Counted from the first letter of the stretch, positions 8,771 to 19,433 are shown. The stretch is DNA of 64,000 nt from Vulcanisaeta distributa JCM 11217 (GCF_001316005.1 NZ_BBBJ01000008.1:62001-126000); one strand, 5' to 3'. The notes: generated from the letters alone by a model not told the origin. Numbers and translations are program-made.

Positions 8771-10432
8771 CTATGATTCTTTGTTGAAAACCGTCATTAC
8801 CTCATCGCTTACGTAACCTCCCCTGAATATTGAACCCTTCAGTTCAGGCTGATACTTAGGTATAACCCACTGTGTCATTAATGGTACGTATATCAGGCCC
8901 GAGAGTAGGAAGGATATTAGCCATGAGTTGCTGAATATTATGTTGTGGTATGGTATGAAGGGTGCGTAGATTATGAACTCCACAATTGCGAAGGTTATGA
9001 AGGCTGCGGGGGGGTTAATGCCCCTCCAGTACCTAAACCTACCCCTGCTCCAGAATACGTCGGTTAATTCAAACTTAAAGCGCCTTATTAATGCGTAGTC
9101 AAATATTATAATGCCCTCAACAGACCCCCAGCAATCCGCCATACGTCAGTAACCAATTATATAGGTAGCCGTATGCCGAGCCGTAGTAAGTCCATGCACC
9201 AAGTATTACCGAGACCGCGATCACTATTAATGCACCCCTGAACCAGGTTAGTTTTCTCGGGAATGTGTTTGCAAAGTCATATGCTGGACCAACGGTGTTT
9301 GCGAATACGTTGACGGAGAACGTGGCCAGTAGGAAAAGAGTGTTTAGTAGTATTGCGAGTGTTGGGCTTAGGTATAGTGTTGACGCCAGGATTGGGTCCC
9401 AAATAGCTACGTGGTACACCTGCTCTATGGCTCCCGTAGTCATGACACCGAGCAACGCGATAATGAGCATCATGAATGGCATTGGTACCTGACCAACTGC
9501 CTGCGCGAATTGGCTTTTAGCGAACCTTGTGTAGTCCGGCATTGATAATGCCATTGTGGCCCAATAGGCTATGTTTGCGTTCAGGAATGCAAACCACATA
9601 ACCCAGTAATTAATTCCGGTCACCGTGGGCTTAATCGAGAATATCTGCCCAAAGTTCCAGTGGGATAGCTCATGAAGTTGTACCAAAGTATTACGAAGCC
9701 GAGTAGCACCAACGGTGCCGCGAGCCTTGCGAACCACTTAAGGGCCGGCTGCGCCTCAGGCACCGGCGAGAAGTAGAGCAATGCTATTTGCAGTAGTATT
9801 ATTGCCGCAAAGGTTATCCAGAAGACCTGCGGGAAGGCTAGACTTAATGTGTATGGACTGGCGATGCCCTTGCTACGTAGCCCTCTATCACGCTTAACTT
9901 ATGCGTCAATACTGCGTATATGCCACGCAGCCTCAGTCATTATGTAGGTCTCTATCCCCCCCCACCAACCAGCCCCCCCAATGACTGCCCTAATCCAGCT
10001 CGGGAATATGGCGCCGTAGACTCCCCCCCACCTAGTCCTCGTTAAGACGGGCTCTGGTATTCCGTACCTCGCACCACCGTGGCTCTGTATTATCATTGGT
10101 ATCAGAACTATTGCGTTGCCCAGGAACACCAGGATTATCGAGTCCAGAGTTCCTAAGCCAAAGGACAAGCCAACACTTGCCAATGACCAGCTGGGCACTA
10201 TGAACGCCATGCCGAACCAAATAGCTGCATAGGTATACCAGTCCCAGCTTCTCTTCCTTATTGGCGTTGGGTGGAAGTCAACATTCCATAGGAACTTCTC
10301 CTCTGGGTATCCCCCCCTGGTTAATTCAACTTGGCCTCTTTTCACGTCGTATTTAACGGCTTCTAACCTGTCCGTTGGGTAGACCAAGATGCCCTCACCA
10401 CGTCTCAGGAAGTCCTTATAAGGGTTACTCAT
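8771..10432 (-). CDS. NCS1-family nucleobase/allantoin/hydantoin:cation symporter, frame broken at several sites
   Basis: A membrane importer of the nucleobase:cation symporter-1 family. The N-terminal region shows RRSWDWYTYAAIWFGMAFIV, then HGGARYGIPEPVLTRTRWG, the NCS1 TM3 motif; the middle shows MPDYTRFAKSQ and the end TDVFWSRGRFRYWRGINP. There are about 12 hydrophobic helices. Frame changes fall at about 9890-9960 (runs C8 and C7), about 9680 and about 9135. Corrected length is about 545 residues. Which ring compound is taken up cannot be read from the sequence. It is divergent from the crotonase gene and convergent with carbamate kinase. Confidence 0.8.
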
Positions 10433-10478
10433 AATTTAAGAATTGGATAGGTTAAATTATTATTGAGCCAGTTCTGTA

Positions 10479-11243
10479 GTGAGTAGGGTCTTCTTTATGG
10501 GCGTTGTGGTTGCAAAACCAATGGATGGCTCATTGATTATTAAATTGAACAGGCCGGAGAAGAGGAATGCGTTCAGTCTAGAGTTGACCCTAAGTGTTAA
10601 AGATGCAGTAGCCCTGGGTTGTAGGGATTACAAAGGCGTCATAATTACTGGCGAGGGTAGGGTATTCTCCGCAGGTCTTGATCTAGCCGAGATCTATGGC
10701 TTTAAGACGATTGAGGATGCCAGGAAATACTTCTCCGCGATTAGGGATTTAGCCGTTACTATCGCAAATTGTGATAAGCCGGTGATAGCCCTCGTTAATG
10801 GATCGGCCTATGGATTTGCAACAGAGCTTCTGTACTTTGTTGATCAGGTGGTTGCCGTTAGGGGTTCCGAGTTCTCACTACCCGGTATTAGGTATGGGCT
10901 TGTGCCGGTAACACCGGCCTTCGCGCCATACCTCTTCGGCATGCTTAGGTCCAGGTTCTTCCTGGATAGGGACTTTAAATTAAGCACTGATGAGGCCGTT
11001 AGCTGGGGGGGTCTAGTCCATAGAATTGTCAATAACGTTGATGAGGGATTGAGTGCAGCCCTAGAACTCATTAATAAGATGAGTGCCGTGCCCCACGGCG
11101 TCTACAAAACAATTAAGAGGTTAATGATCTCCTCATTAATCAACGAGGTCAGTGATAGGTGGGATGAGCTTTTGAATACCCTGGCTGAGGAATCACTGAA
11201 ACCCGAGGTTAAGGCGAGGCTTGAGGAATTCCTCAAGAAGTAA
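10479..11243 (+). CDS. enoyl-CoA hydratase/isomerase family protein (crotonase fold)
   Basis: 254 residues of crotonase fold. LNRPEKRNAF is the N-terminal family motif, GEGRVFSAGLDLAEI forms the first oxyanion-hole element and CDKPVIALVNGSAYGFATEL the second; a helical C-terminus follows (PHGVYKTIKRLM). The usual acidic pair of true hydratases is not obvious, so the reaction (hydratase, isomerase or other acyl-CoA chemistry) is left open. Its TAA overlaps the ATG of the next gene (TAATG), so the two are translationally coupled. The start may be GTG 10479 or ATG 10497. Confidence 0.75.
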   Translation: MSRVFFMGVVVAKPMDGSLIIKLNRPEKRNAFSLELTLSVKDAVALGCRDYKGVIITGEGRVFSAGLDLAEIYGFKTIEDARKYFSAIRDLAVTIANCDKPVIALVNGSAYGFATELLYFVDQVVAVRGSEFSLPGIRYGLVPVTPAFAPYLFGMLRSRFFLDRDFKLSTDEAVSWGGLVHRIVNNVDEGLSAALELINKMSAVPHGVYKTIKRLMISSLINEVSDRWDELLNTLAEESLKPEVKARLEEFLKK

Positions 11244-11806
11244 TGTTATTAAGTATTGTATCCGTATTTCCCTTAATGATCGAGATATTCAATAGCGACG
11301 AATATCGAGTTTACGTTAATGATTACGCAATGATTTTCAAGCCAAAAAACATTAATGGCAATGTGCTACTACTACCACCGCCGGGTGTTAAGCCTCAATT
11401 CTACTCAGTACTGGCGATACTACTTGTTAAGTTCGGTATTGAGGTGGTAATGCCGAGGCGTCACCTACCGTGTAATAAGCCAGGGCTTGGGCGAATCATT
11501 AGTAAATTACTCGAGAGGGATAATTATGACTTAATCGTAATGATTGGCTTCGACTTAGACGTAGTTAGTAATCCTAAGTTGGTCATTGGGCTTGGCGGTG
11601 ATAATTTCATTAAGCAATTGATTAGGTCAAACGTACCTGGGTCCGTCCATGAACTGCCAATTAATGAGTGTGAATGGGTTAAGGATAGTGTTAGGAACGC
11701 TAATTTAAGCATTAATGAGGAGTTGCCCTCACTTAACACGATCATTAGGATTAGGGACTTAATCCTCAACACCCTACACTTGGGAGGTGTAAGTAAAAAT
11801 AATTAA
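11243..11806 (+). CDS. conserved-looking protein of unknown function coupled to the crotonase gene
   Basis: 187 residues, not recognised. It begins with a hydrophobic strand (MLLSIVSVFPLMIEIF) and has alternating beta/alpha character: NGNVLLLPPPGVKP, LAILLVKFGIEVVMPRR, NYDLIVMIGFDLDVV and PKLVIGLGGDNF. This looks like an alpha/beta Rossmann- or hydrolase-like fold, but no catalytic motif can be named. The start overlaps the preceding stop codon. An alternative start is the ATG about 33 nt downstream (MIEIFNSDEYRVYV). It has no frame break and no long G run. Confidence 0.55.
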   Translation: MLLSIVSVFPLMIEIFNSDEYRVYVNDYAMIFKPKNINGNVLLLPPPGVKPQFYSVLAILLVKFGIEVVMPRRHLPCNKPGLGRIISKLLERDNYDLIVMIGFDLDVVSNPKLVIGLGGDNFIKQLIRSNVPGSVHELPINECEWVKDSVRNANLSINEELPSLNTIIRIRDLILNTLHLGGVSKNN

Positions 11807-11828
11807 TTAACTAGCGATTAAGTCCTCT

Positions 11829-12491
11829 GTGAGGGTACCACTCTTCATAGAGTTTAGTGGTAGGAATGTGCTTGTGGTTGGAGGTGGCGGTGTTGGTACG
11901 AGGAGGGCTATTAAGTTCCTCCTGGCAGGGGGGGCCAATGTGAGGGTGTTAAGTCTCGAATTTAGTAGTGAGTTGCTTCGTTATGCTGAGCAGGGTAGGG
12001 TAGAGTTAATTAAGGGTGATGCTCATGATGAGGAATTACTTAGGAGGAACATTGAGTGGGCTGACTTGGTGGTCATTGCGACTAATGACCCTGCAATTAA
12101 TGAGAGGGTTAGGGAGTTGGCCAGAAGTATGCGGAAGTTCTTCAATGACGCCACGAGCGCGGATGAGACTGAGGTCGTGGTTCCCTTTGAGGGTGAGATT
12201 AATGGCATTAGGATTGCTGTAACGACTGAGGGGGGGCTCAGCGGTATTATAGCTAGGAGAACCCTTGATAGGATAATGAATATGCTTAGGGAGGATGAGG
12301 AGTTAATGAATATGGCGAGGGTTTGGTATGCAGTTAAGAGTAGGCTTAAGGAGGTCGTGAGCGACGTAAGGGCCAGGCTAAGTCTATACATGGAGTTGGA
12401 CAATGATGAGAAATTCAACGAGTTGGCTAGGAAGGGGTTGGTTAATGAGGCTTTGAATTATGTAATGAGCAAGATTTCAACTCGTAATTAG
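11829..12491 (+). CDS. precorrin-2 dehydrogenase (Met8p/CysG N-terminal type)
   Basis: NAD-dependent oxidation of precorrin-2 to sirohydrochlorin, on the route to siroheme and archaeal heme. It begins [20 protein letters not shown] with a Rossmann dinucleotide fold, continues [17 protein letters not shown] and [20 protein letters not shown], and then [20 protein letters not shown] with the helical C-terminus expected of Met8p. 220 residues. AGGAN and EGGLS each coincide with a 7-G run and probably hold one surplus glycine. The GTG at 11829 is the start. It follows the unknown gene by 22 nt, suggesting one operon. Confidence 0.78.
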   Translation: MRVPLFIEFSGRNVLVVGGGGVGTRRAIKFLLAGGANVRVLSLEFSSELLRYAEQGRVELIKGDAHDEELLRRNIEWADLVVIATNDPAINERVRELARSMRKFFNDATSADETEVVVPFEGEINGIRIAVTTEGGLSGIIARRTLDRIMNMLREDEELMNMARVWYAVKSRLKEVVSDVRARLSLYMELDNDEKFNELARKGLVNEALNYVMSKISTRN

Positions 12492-12501
12492 GAGACTTGC
12501 T

Positions 12502-13163
12502 TTAAGGACCACCAAAGGCCCTATCCCCCCCCGCATCACCCAGCCAGGCACTATGTAGCCCTTCTCATTAATCTCAGGGTCTATCGAAACCGTGTATATC
12601 TCGGCAAATGGGTATTCCCTAAGAACCCTCTCTATTCCGTACTTAGTGGCTATGACGCTGGCTATGATCGTCCTCTTCGGGCTCCCATACTTAAAGACAT
12701 GCCTTAACACTGAGGTTATTGTAGAGCCAGTCGCGAGCATAGGATCAGCGACTATGAGTATGTCATCCTCAAATATCCTAGGAACCTTCACATACGTGAT
12801 CTCAATGTCAAAGTCTAGCGAGCCAGGTTTATGGGATTCCTCAACCCTCCTTGCACTGACAACGCCCATCCTGGCATTCGCGAAAATCTTGACTAAACCC
12901 TCAACCAACGGCATGGCAGCCCTAAGAACCTGGATAATGACCACGTGATCGAGATCCCTAATCCTAACGCCCTTAGCCTTAACGCCCAGTGGAGTCTCCA
13001 CCTCAATGGTCTCTATGTCCATGGACTTCACAATTTCATAACCCATTAACCTACCAAGCCTAACAAGGCCCTTCCTGAACTCGATTTGCTTGGTATTTCT
13101 ATCCCTGAGAGTCGTTAAGATAGCCTGCGCCAGTGGGTGATCAATAACGACAACCCTACCCAA
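12502..13163 (-). CDS. upp: uracil phosphoribosyltransferase, frame broken near its end
   Basis: Salvage of uracil plus PRPP to [20 protein letters not shown] opens the protein, [17 protein letters not shown] is the substrate-side motif, [16 protein letters not shown] is the PRPP-binding motif, and EKGYIVPG is the uracil-binding hood. After PG the published frame reads WVMRGG; restoring one T and shortening the eight-base run at 12525-12532 to five gives [13 protein letters not shown] and a stop at 12502, the standard UPRT ending. Corrected length is about 219 residues. It is convergent with the precorrin-2 dehydrogenase gene. Confidence 0.92.
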
Positions 13164-13285
13164 GGAAACCCGCCATAACCGTGAAAGCGCACATTTAAAG
13201 AACTTTCGCTGTTCAGTAACTAAGTACTACAGGTGATGACAATGGTAGCCACTGATGAGTGACGATGGTCCAAAGCGCTGACTGC

Positions 13286-14247
13286 TCAGTAAGTAACTGT
13301 CCTTATGGAATCCCTAGCCAACTCAAGGACCTCAAGCCTATCAACATTTAGGTAGGCCTTCAACGTATTTATAAAAGTCTCAACACCCTTACCTGGATTG
13401 AAGAACGGCGACTTATACTGAGCGCCTGAGGCGTACTTGTGACCACCACCACCGAGTTTCGTAGCCACCTGGGTACAGTCATAGGGGGGGCTATCCCTAT
13501 CAGCCCCCCCGCAGTAATACCTAAAGGTCCTCCTACTTAGCCTAAGTAATATGTTTACCATCTTGGCACCCCCCCTATGCTGCAGCTCAATTGTTAATTG
13601 CCTATAGGATATCCCCCCCAGGTCAATGGGGGGGCTATATATATTGATCACATCCTTAATTGGTATTTTATCGGCAATCTTGAGCATAATCCTCTTAGCC
13701 CTGTAACCCCCCCTCTCAATCAACCTACCAATCCTGGAGTTACTCAACGACTGAAGACCATTAATTGCGAGATTCTTAACAATAAAGATCTTCTCAGGGT
13801 ATGATGCAAACCTAACGGCTAGGTCAAGCTTCTCAGCCTCATCACTCGTTATGTTGGCGGTATCTGTCTCAATAGCCACCTTAACAAGGCTATTGGCTAT
13901 TGGGTCATTCTCGAGATCTAGAGCCTTCATTGCCATGAGGGCTGAGCAGGGCGCCTCCGGGTCATAAAACTCAACCTTGGCGCAGGGCTTGTTGGTTCTG
14001 TGGTGGTCAGCCCTTATAAGGACCTTACCTGGCATGGTAGATCCGCCACGAAGGTCCAGAAGAAGTGCTTGATCCACCAGGATCTATTAACCTCGCTTGG
14101 CGCCGCAAGTACTACGACACCATTCGGGTACTTCCTTAGGAATAAGGCGGCGCTCGTTATACCATCAACATCACCACTATCACAAAGCGCCAATGGCCTA
14201 TTACTCAGCTTAGCCCATAGCGCCGATAAAAACCTCCTCATGAGCAT
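13286..14247 (-). CDS. DHH/DHHA1 family phosphoesterase, frame broken near 14038
   Basis: A manganese-dependent phosphodiesterase of the DHH superfamily (RecJ/nano-RNase relatives). ALCDSGDVDGITSAALFLRK is motif I, RADHHRT is the DHH motif and KLGGGGHKYASGA is the DHHA1 glycine-rich motif. The N-terminal part joins the rest if CC at about 14039 is read as CCC (VADLPMPGKVLIRADHH). Residue doublets RGG, SPP, LGG, CGG and SPP each coincide with a 7-base G/C run and are probably one residue too long. Corrected length is about 310. Nuclease versus oligoribonuclease activity cannot be decided. The start may lie at ATG 14247 or 14241. Confidence 0.75.
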
Positions 14248-14272
14248 AAACCTGCTAATTAATTCCTTAAAA

Positions 14273-15036
14273 TTATTTTTCCTTAAGATATCTTGAGCAG
14301 ACAGGGCAATTCTCAACCCTACTAAGCTTTATCTCATCAATGACCCAATTCTTACCATCAATTATCAACAACTTATTAATGAGGGGCTCACCAATGCCCG
14401 TTATTAACTTAATTACCTCCGTAGCCTCTATCGACGCCACAACACCAACCACAGGACCAACGACAGGGCAGTAACCAACGCACTGGGGGGGTAATGACCT
14501 AACCTGGACCAACTCATAGAGGCAGGGAGTCTTACCTGGTATTATTGTCGATACTTGGCCGTACCAACCATTCACCGCGCCGTGGACCAGGGGGGGCTTC
14601 CTCAACTTAACAATGGCCTCATTCAACACCTGCCTACTCATCCAATTATCGAGTGCGTCAACCACGACATCGGCATCCTTAATGATCTCCTCAGCGTTCT
14701 CACTGGTTAACGCCTCATTCACCGGCCTTAACTTAACCGTTGAGTTAATGTCGTGAAGCCTCCTCGCCGCAACCTCAACCTTTGGCTTACCAACATCCTC
14801 CTCCCTATATAGTAACTGCCTGTGGAGGTCCGTGAGGTTTACCGTGTCATAATCAATTATTGTTAACTCACCAACACCGGCACCAACCAGGTACATCGAG
14901 ACCAGGGTCCCAAGGCCACCTAGCCAACAACGGCCACGCGAGCCCTCGAAAGCTTTTCCTGGCCCTCCCTGCCAATGACAGCGACCTGCCTTGAGTACCT
15001 ATCAATCAATTGTATTGTGCCCATACCAGGAACCAT
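14273..15036 (-). CDS. E1-like adenylyltransferase (ThiF/MoeB/ubiquitin-activating family), frame broken near 14925
   Basis: It adenylates the C-terminal glycine of a ubiquitin-like sulphur carrier (MoaD, ThiS or SAMP type). The N-terminus is DRYSRQVAVIGREGQEKLS, then the nucleotide-binding strand (VAVVG-LGGLGTLVSMYLVG, after restoring one C), ELTIIDYDTVNLTDLHRQLL, DVVVDALDNWMSRQ and GPVVGVVASIEATEVIKL. Cysteines at CVGYC and CPVC suit a structural zinc. About 253 residues, normal for archaeal members. It overlaps or abuts the DHH gene downstream and is divergent from an MFS gene. ATG 15036 and ATG 15024 are both possible starts. Confidence 0.85.
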
Positions 15037-15082
15037 TACTTAAAATTAATATTAATAAGAATTAAGCACCACGTTAGCACTA

Positions 15083-16254
15083 ATGAGGAGTGGTAGGGCA
15101 TACATGCCGTACTTACCAATACTAATGATTAGGATTGGGTCGGGGGGGCGAACACGTTCCTAATATCCTACCTATCACCAGGTAGTAACATAATGATTGG
15201 TTTAATACTGGCCTCATACCCATTTGTTGAGGCCCTGAGCTCCTTCGTGGCTGGCTATATGGCCGATAAATTGGGGGGGAGAAGGCTAACACTGATACTT
15301 GGGTATACCTGGATATTAATATTCATGGCATTGATATACCTAGCAATAGCCCTACTGAGAAATCCCCTAGCCACCGCCGCATTTAATGGCGCAATGGGCT
15401 TTGGAGCCGCCCTGGTCCTCGTATCCACCCTGGCCATGATAACGGACCTAACGGAGAAGGGATATAGGGGGTTAGGCATGGGGGTCTTCGACTTCACGAA
15501 CATATTCGGCTATGCACTTGGCTATATGATGGGCTCAGTACTATACCAAGTGATTAGGGGGCCGATGGCATTCATAATACTGCTAATGTTACTGGTCATA
15601 CTCTATGCGATAGTCCTTAATTACATTATGGAGACTAGACCGACCATCGGCGCGGTTTACCTAAATCCATTAAGGGGGGGTGTTTCGAGAAGGGTTATAC
15701 CGACGCTACCCATTTGGTTCTCAATAACCATGATACTGGGCGCCGCGATATACTCAGGCAGGGCCATAGGGAGTATTAAGGGTGTGATGCCTATACACGT
15801 CGGCGCTCTATTCCTAGGTGCAACGCTCGTTGTCGGCCTTGGCTCGGTATTCTTTGGCTACGTATCAGACAGGCTTGGCAGGTTAAGGACGATGAGTATT
15901 GGAGTTCTGGGCGTGAGCATTGGCCTCATAATACTAACCGTATTGCTCCTATTGGGTGTTAACCCGATAATCGCCGTCGCCGCCTCAGCCCCCTTCATAT
16001 TTATGGCGTCTGCCGTGGTACCATCAATACTAGCATTGACGGGTGATGAGGCATTGATAAGTATGAGGGGGGGTTCGGCAATGGGCCTATACAGCCTAGT
16101 GCTCGGGTTCGGCATGGGGGGGTTAGGAAGCATCCTGGGTAGTTACTCATATGTGAAGCTGGGGCTCGGCGGAATAGCGCTATTGGCCCTTGTAATATTC
16201 ATAGTCGCATTCATACTATACGCGGTGCTCAGGGTAATCCTCCTCAGGAAATAA
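15083..16254 (+). CDS. MFS transporter (12 TM), frame broken at 15142-15148
   Basis: A major-facilitator protein of about 388 residues. The N-terminus from ATG 15083 reads RAYMPYLPILMIRIGSG and then joins FLISYLSPGSNIMIGLILAS if the G7 run at 15142-15148 is shortened to five. GYMADKLGGRRLTLILGYTW is MFS motif A, and FGYVSDRLGRLRTMSIGVLG is its repeat in the second half, as in 12-helix members. The substrate is unknown. An AT-rich region shared with the divergent E1-like gene (15040-15070) carries both promoters. Confidence 0.78.
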
Positions 16255-16591
16255 GTTGATAGCGAATGATCAATTGGGCATTGCCGTTTTTACCCCCCCT
16301 GAACTCAATAATTGAGGCATTAACCTCCTCACGCAGTGTAATCACCAGTGGGAAACCAAGGGCCTTAAGCCTAGCCCTCACAGAACCAAGAACAGACCTA
16401 GGGAGCTTAAGCTCATCACCAAGTCTCTTAACGACGTCCTCAATAACGCAATCAGTATAATCATCACCGCATCCCTCAAGCTCAGCCTCAATAACATCAC
16501 CGCCTATATGCTCAACATACCTAATAGTACTGTTGTCTAGTATCCACTCACCGTGATAATCACCAAGCCTAACATCAACAATCGAAGACAC
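16244..16591 (-). CDS. small protein of unknown function
   Basis: About 115 soluble residues: SSIVDVRLGDYHGEWILDNS, then IRYVEHIGGDVIEAELEGCG, a helical KRLGDELKLPRSVLGSVRARLKALGF (shown here in part), and a last strand pair EEVNASIIEFRGGKNG. I recognise no family; the mix of a beta-rich front and a helix suggests a compact alpha/beta domain. GTG 16591 is preferred to TTG 16612 because TTTTTAATT lies about 27 nt upstream of it. The 3' end overlaps the MFS stop by 11 nt, tail to tail. Confidence 0.5.
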   Translation of the reverse strand: MSSIVDVRLGDYHGEWILDNSTIRYVEHIGGDVIEAELEGCGDDYTDCVIEDVVKRLGDELKLPRSVLGSVRARLKALGFPLVITLREEVNASIIEFRGGKNGNAQLIIRYQLIS

Positions 16592-16667
16592 AGCATAATA
16601 AAAATACCGCAATTAAAAAGCTAAGGCAACATAAAACCTTAAAAGTACAAATAATTTAATGAAATAC

Positions 16668-16744
16668 GGGCCCGTAGCTCAGCCAGGTAGAGCGGTGGGC
16701 TTTTAACCCATAGGTCGTGGGTTCGAATCCCACCGGGCCCGCCA
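16668..16744 (+). tRNA. tRNA-Lys (UUU anticodon), CCA encoded
   Basis: A complete cloverleaf: acceptor GGGCCCG/CGGGCCC, D arm with CAGCCAGGTAG, anticodon loop CTTTTAA (TTT at the anticodon), T arm GTGGGTTCGAATCCCAC, discriminator G, encoded CCA. No intron. It has no G or C run above three, and unlike the other two tRNAs of this window it is perfectly regular. Confidence 0.97.
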
Positions 16745-16764
16745 GTTTCTCGCAATCAACTTTA

Positions 16765-17141
16765 CTACCTTATTCTTATCCATCCGTCCTTCGTCTTTAC
16801 GAAATCCCTGGTCACGTTAAGGACTTTATTTCTCAATTTATTGAACATCACTGCATCACCGCATAATAGCTTACCTTCGTAGAATGCGTCGAGGAATATT
16901 GTGTTGAAGTTCTCAATTTCCCTTTCAGCCGTTAGAACGTTGACGTAATGTACCTGGGCTAGGTCATTTGATGGTTCAGTGGGTGGTTCATTACCTATGA
17001 TGAGCAAGTCCCAGTCGCTATCTATCCTAGCCTCACCACGTGCTCTCGAACCAAATAATATGACCGTGTAGCCTCATTACATAGTTCTCTTATCCACTCC
17101 TCAATTTCACGATGCATTCTTAGGAGGATTTCCCTAAACAT
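16765..17141 (-). CDS. MNT-type minimal nucleotidyltransferase (antitoxin-like partner of HEPN), frame broken near 17075
   Basis: About 126 residues. Starting at ATG 17141 (MFREILLRMHREIEEWIREL), the reading shifts by one base near 17075 to VILFGSRARGEARIDSDWDL, the polymerase-beta nucleotidyltransferase motif GSRARG plus the DSD acidic pair, then LIIGNEPP and a C-terminal VKTKDGWIRIR. The start overlaps the stop of the HEPN gene by 8 nt. HEPN-MNT modules are known as toxin-antitoxin pairs in which the MNT protein modifies or restrains the HEPN protein. It is convergent with tRNA-Lys. Confidence 0.75.
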
Positions 17142-17497
17142 AGTTCATCACCATCTCCATGCACCTGAGGCAATCCTCAGCATCATCCTTATCATAATCA
17201 ATCATACGGGCATCAGGGTATCTAGACCCTATGTACTGCTTAGTAAGAAGTTTAGCGCACCTAATGAGGTCATTGTTAATGGGCTTACTAAGTATTGAGG
17301 CTACCTGATTTAACAATGTAACTATTGAATACGTATATAATCTCGAGCCCGTTAACTCTATAAGCTTACCCTTAAGGTAAAATTCGGCAGCTTGCTGCGC
17401 AAAAAGCATGCTTCTGGGGGGGTAGAACCCCCCTATTAAGCATGTCCCTACTCAATGTCCTGTACCGCTCAGCCCTTGCGTACCACCGAGATGCCAT
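17134..17497 (-). CDS. HEPN-domain protein, partner of the MNT protein, with two miscounted runs
   Basis: About 119 residues with the HEPN hallmark FAQQAAEFYLKGKLIELTG and a helical rest (ASILSKPINNDLIRCAKLL, YPDARMIDYDKDDAEDC). The first 30 residues (SRWYARAERYRTLSRDMLNR) lie in another frame: the plus-strand runs G7 at 17416-17422 and C6 at 17428-17433 should be four each, giving RGSTPRSMLFAQQ. I see no convincing R-x4-6-H ribonuclease motif, so it may be a minimal, HI0074-like HEPN without nuclease activity. It is followed by the MNT gene with overlap. Confidence 0.72.
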
Positions 17498-17548
17498 TTA
17501 CTAGGCAAGGAATTCCATTGTTATTTTTAACCCTTAATATTATGAACC

Positions 17549-19433
17549 TTACTCGAACTTCTGAGGTGGTATTACGTCACCATACTTACTCCTGGCATCC
17601 AACAACCTTTGTCTCTGCTCCTCCAGTACCTCGAAGAACCTCCTCGGTGTCGTAGGTATTTCTGAGTATATCTTCCAAATCCTGTCTATCTTCTCGAGGA
17701 GCTTCGTAGCCCTTATCGCGAATTGCTTCGTGTAATCCTCAAGCCTATACTCCCTATTTAGAACCTCCCTGAATAGGCCCTCAAGTCCTCATACCTCGGT
17801 ATATAGCCTATGGGCGTCTTTATTGCATCAAGCTCATTATGTACCTCCTCTCCATCCACTGAAGCCAAACCCTCTTATCCTCCTTACTATTCAGGAACCT
17901 GCCCTGCTCATCCCTAAGGAAGTAATTAACGCCAAATATCTTTGGAGGTTTCGTGAGGCCCTCGCCAAACTTCAGGTAATTCGCTATGTATATGCCCAGG
18001 TCCACGGATAGGAAGTCTAGGTTAGCCATTGGGTTGAACTCCCTCTCGCCGGGCTTACCGATTACGGCAGCCGTCCTCTCCGACTCGAGGGATGCAGCTA
18101 TCGTGACCACACCATGCTCCCAATTAAAGGACTCAACAACGGGGGGGACCAGCGTGTCTGGGTCCCTACCACCAAATATTACTCCGCCAACGACAACGCC
18201 ATTTGGATCGTCGTAGGCAGGGTCCAGGTTCTTAAATGCTTTCAATGACACTGTGAACCTGGCGTTAGGGTGGGACGGCGGTATTGGATTGCCTTTCTCA
18301 TCGGTCTTCCCCCTTCCACCACCTACCCGTGTAATTAGTGCCCCTCTCAGGCTCTGGCTTACCCATTCCATTCCAGTACACCTCTCCATCCTCGGTAATT
18401 AACACGTTCGAGAATATTATCTCGTTGGGCTTCGTCAGCACCTCGTATATTAATGGATCATCGGTTGGGTTTATACCCTCAATTATCCCGAAGACGCCTA
18501 CTTCTGGATTAACCGCCCTAACCTCACCATTGACATTCCTTAGGAATGCGAGGTCATCCCCGATCAACCTACCGAGCATTGCCGTTGATGTCTTGCCCGA
18601 GTATGATGGGAATGCGCCAGTGAAGTACGTGACCCTGCCATTAGGACCCTCAACGCCTATTAGGAACATGTGCTCACTTAACCATCCTTCCTCCATAGCC
18701 CTCTTAATCGTGAGCCTAAGAGCCAGCTTCTTCAGTCCAATGCTATTACCACCGTACTGCGTGTTTACCGAGTACACAGTCTCGCCAAGTAGGTCTATGT
18801 ATATCCTCCTCTGCTTGATGTTCTTGCTCTGCTTCATCTCGTTCAACTCACCCTGAGAATGAATGAACTTGAGGAACCTAGCCCTCTCACCCTGCCTGAC
18901 GAATTCGTCATAGGCAGTCCTATATAGTATGTTCTCATTATGCATTACGTAGTAGGAGTCCGTTATTTGAACAGCCAATATACTGAAGGGCGAGCCTTGG
19001 GCCCAAGCGAGTAAAAGCCAACGAGCATTTCCCTACCCTTCATTACACCGTTAAGCAACGAATACATTTCCTTCAATCCCTCATCGCGATCCTTAGTCCT
19101 TATGAAGGGTAATTTCTGACCTCCAGGTAATAATATGGCTGTGTCCTCACGGGCCCTGGCCTGGTCGTAGGGACTGTCAAAGTGAACGGTATGACCAGGT
19201 GTTTTAAGAGGAATCTCCTCGCCAGTCTCTATTGCCCTCCTCCTAATGTAATCAAGATCCTCGGAACTACCCGTGTTTATAAAGACGGAATCAGGCTTGC
19301 ATAAATCCACGGCCCAGGCAATGAATCGGTGAAGCTCGGGGGGGTTATTAATGTTCATTAGTCTTCGGTACATCTCATCACTCATCTTACCTCGGAGAAG
19401 CCGTTCAACCTCATCTGAAGTACTCGGTACCAT
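17549..19433 (-). CDS. pckG: phosphoenolpyruvate carboxykinase (GTP), frame broken at three sites
   Basis: Converts oxaloacetate plus GTP to PEP plus CO2 plus GDP. The start carries [20 protein letters not shown] and [20 protein letters not shown]; the centre [20 protein letters not shown] leads into [10 protein letters not shown], the kinase P-loop; later [20 protein letters not shown] and [20 protein letters not shown]. Breaks lie near 18970, 18320 and 17795; the C-terminal piece ends [13 protein letters not shown] at 17549. About 625 residues, the length of the GTP-dependent, not the ATP-dependent, enzyme. It is a single gene with a TATA-like AGTTATAAGG about 33 nt upstream of ATG 19433. 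Confidence 0.92.

Noticed and set aside
17416-17433. A GGGGGG-TAGAA-CCCCCC hairpin inside the HEPN gene
   Set aside because: Both arms are over-length runs; the reading frame requires four G and four C, so most of the hairpin is artefact, and it lies within a coding region.
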